Part shown: piece by piece, positions 4,144 through 5,572 of the stretch
Layout: each line of letters starts with the position of its first letter
Numbering within the stretch: the stretch's first letter is position 1
From: Chloroflexota bacterium
GTDB taxonomy: Bacteria; Chloroflexota; Limnocylindria; Limnocylindrales; CSP1-4
NCBI GenBank assembly: GCA_021814735.1
Contig: JAKAHX010000141.1
Location: 1-5,572, forward strand
DNA length: 5,572 nucleotides
Direction of reading: 5' to 3'
Program-made: the position numbers and the translations under genes
The notes under the pieces: model-generated
The model's input: the letters and a program-made list of their open reading frames with translations, nothing else
The model's database searches: none
What the model was told of the DNA's origin: nothing

Positions 4144-5572
4144 TCCGGCTGGCCACGCGGGGGTTGCTCGCGCGACGGGTGGCTACCGCGCTGGCGGCCG
4201 CCGGGCTCCTCACGGCCGTATCAGGCTTTCTCGTGCTGGCCGGCGTGTCGCGCACCACGCAGGCCGTGCTCAGCGGCGACATCGCCCAGGCCTGGACCAC
4301 TCCGTACGACATCCTGGTGCGCCCCGTCGGCTCACAGTCGGCGCTCGAACAGAGCGAAAGTCTGGTGCGCCCCAACTTTCTCTCTGGGCTCACCGGCGGC
4401 ATCACGGAAGCCCAGCTGGCGGCGATCCGTGCCATCCCGGGCGTGGCCGTCGCGGCACCCATCGCGGTGGTCGGGTTCGTGCAGTGGCCGGCCGCGTTCC
4501 CGGTGGACCTCGCGGGCCAGCTCGGGCCAGGTCCGATCACCGTCTTCCGCATCGAGGCGCAAGCGTCGGGTGAGGCGGGCCTCTCGCACTATCCACCGGC
4601 CCCCGCGCAGTACCTCGTGGCGGCCCCGGGCGGGCGGATCGTGCAGCCGAAGAACACGGGCATCGGGCTGCCGCAGGCACCCGTGCTCGAGGTGGGGACG
4701 GCCCGCATCGCCTGCACCCCGACCGTCGCCTGCTGGGCGGGACTCACGCCCGCACAGTCGCTCGAGGGCGCCTTCCGCTCATTCACCCCCGGGCTCGATC
4801 TCGACTGGTCTGAGCCGATCGTGGTGGCGGGGGTCGATCCGGTCGCGGAGGCGCAGCTCGCCCATCTCGATCGCTGCGTCGTGTCGGGCCGCTATCTGGC
4901 CGCCTCCGACGTGCCCGCCACGGCGTCCTCGCCGGCGGGCGCGCAGCCCACCATCCCGGTGCTCGTGAGCGATCGCAGCTTCATCGACGAGACGATGACG
5001 ATCACCACCGAGCGGGCGGCCGACCCCGCCGCGGTGCTCCGAGGCGCAGGTCCGCAGGCCATCTCGAGCTGGGCGCCGGTGGCGACGCACACCGCGACCG
5101 CCAACGACGCCTACCGAGCCTTCCTCGCCACCCTCGCCCAGGCCGACTACTACGACGCGTCGCCGCACTGGACCGCGGGACCCGTGACGTACCGCCAGGT
5201 CGGCACCGATCACCTCGCGGCGCAGCTCCAGTCGCCCGACCCCGCCATCTACAACAGCTCGGTGGTGCAGCAGCCCAACGGCCAGCCCCTGGACCTTGCG
5301 CCGGTTGAAGCGCAGGGCGACTGGTTCCGGCAGGTCAGCCGCGAGGACCAGGTACCGCGCGGGGAGCTGTTCAGCCGCTGGGCGCCCGTGGGCGAGTACA
5401 ACCCCGACTGCGTGCCCGGCTTCAATCCCCTGGCGGGCGGGCGTCTCGAGACGTACGGCCTGCCGCAGGTGACGCTCCCCGATGGGCAGACGCTCGGGCC
5501 CACCCGCTCGCTCGCCTCGTACGTCAACAGCCCACCGCTCGTGCTGACCACGCTCGCCGGTGCCGCCTGGCT
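4140..5572 (+). CDS. FtsX/MacB-type ABC permease, N-terminal 477 residues (3' end beyond window)
   Basis: One frame stays open from GTG 4140 to the window edge. The start overlaps the ATPase stop (GTGA) and has GGAGGAG at 4131-4137. A basic N-terminus (ATRGLLARR) leads into one membrane segment at about residues 15-36, then a very long extracytoplasmic region of at least 420 residues. LTGGITEAQLAAIRAIPGVAVAAPIAVVGFV (84-114) resembles the post-TM1 segment of MacB/FtsX periplasmic domains (the theme of 'lowest-level residue choice, then Pro-Gly-Val, then ...AP'). The region has four cysteines (192, 198, 246, 424), which could form disulfides outside the membrane. The last visible residues (about 464-478) turn hydrophobic and may begin the second membrane segment. 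FtsX-like permeases act as mechanotransmission devices or expel peptides and lipoproteins. The extracytoplasmic domain is long for the family. The substrate cannot be read from sequence. Confidence 0.85.
   Translation, partial: MIRLATRGLLARRVATALAAAGLLTAVSGFLVLAGVSRTTQAVLSGDIAQAWTTPYDILVRPVGSQSALEQSESLVRPNFLSGLTGGITEAQLAAIRAIPGVAVAAPIAVVGFVQWPAAFPVDLAGQLGPGPITVFRIEAQASGEAGLSHYPPAPAQYLVAAPGGRIVQPKNTGIGLPQAPVLEVGTARIACTPTVACWAGLTPAQSLEGAFRSFTPGLDLDWSEPIVVAGVDPVAEAQLAHLDRCVVSGRYLAASDVPATASSPAGAQPTIPVLVSDRSFIDETMTITTERAADPAAVLRGAGPQAISSWAPVATHTATANDAYRAFLATLAQADYYDASPHWTAGPVTYRQVGTDHLAAQLQSPDPAIYNSSVVQQPNGQPLDLAPVEAQGDWFRQVSREDQVPRGELFSRWAPVGEYNPDCVPGFNPLAGGRLETYGLPQVTLPDGQTLGPTRSLASYVNSPPLVLTTLAGAAW

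Overview
This 5.6 kb window is uniformly GC-rich. It contains the end of a group 3-type [NiFe]-hydrogenase operon, a remnant-size type I-E CRISPR array, a Tat-exported cysteine-rich protein and a FtsX/MacB-type ABC transporter. That fits a high-GC bacterium, most likely an actinomycetote or a related deep lineage (a chloroflexote is possible). No rRNA or other phylogenetic marker is present, so taxonomy stays open.

Left part (1-757): the last 24 codons of a [NiFe]-hydrogenase large subunit, with the C-terminal DPCxxCxxH metal-binding motif, end in a GTGA overlap with a hydrogenase maturation endopeptidase. The endopeptidase carries an unusual Ala/Gly/Pro-rich N-terminal extension of about 60 residues.

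Middle (758-1471): a gene-poor stretch with two small open frames of uncertain status (770-868 minus, 956-1081 plus) and a two-repeat, one-spacer CRISPR (1095-1185). The repeat has type I-E architecture: 29 nt, palindromic stem, 33-nt spacer. It reads on the minus strand, no cas genes are in view, and no leader is obvious. Read in crRNA sense, the spacer encodes DTNGQYVWAPS, which resembles a motif of HK97-type phage capsid proteins.

Right part (1472-5572): a gene cluster built around a 120-residue Tat-signal protein whose last 55 residues hold 14 cysteines. Diverging from it is a MauE/DoxX-like membrane protein. Following it in one tight operon are a MauD/TlpA-like membrane-anchored thioredoxin (12-nt gap), a PadR-family regulator (5-nt gap), an ABC ATPase (26-nt overlap) and a FtsX/MacB-like permease (4-nt overlap, truncated by the window end). 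MauD and MauE are known as the disulfide-forming helpers of the cysteine-rich methylamine dehydrogenase light chain, MauA. Here the same pair flanks a much smaller cysteine-rich Tat substrate that lacks the tryptophans needed for a TTQ cofactor. I read this as a candidate undescribed system: a folded, disulfide-knotted exported mini-protein with dedicated oxidative folding, plus a PadR-controlled ABC module that may transport it, sense it or protect against it. The gene content and layout are seen directly; the shared function is inference.
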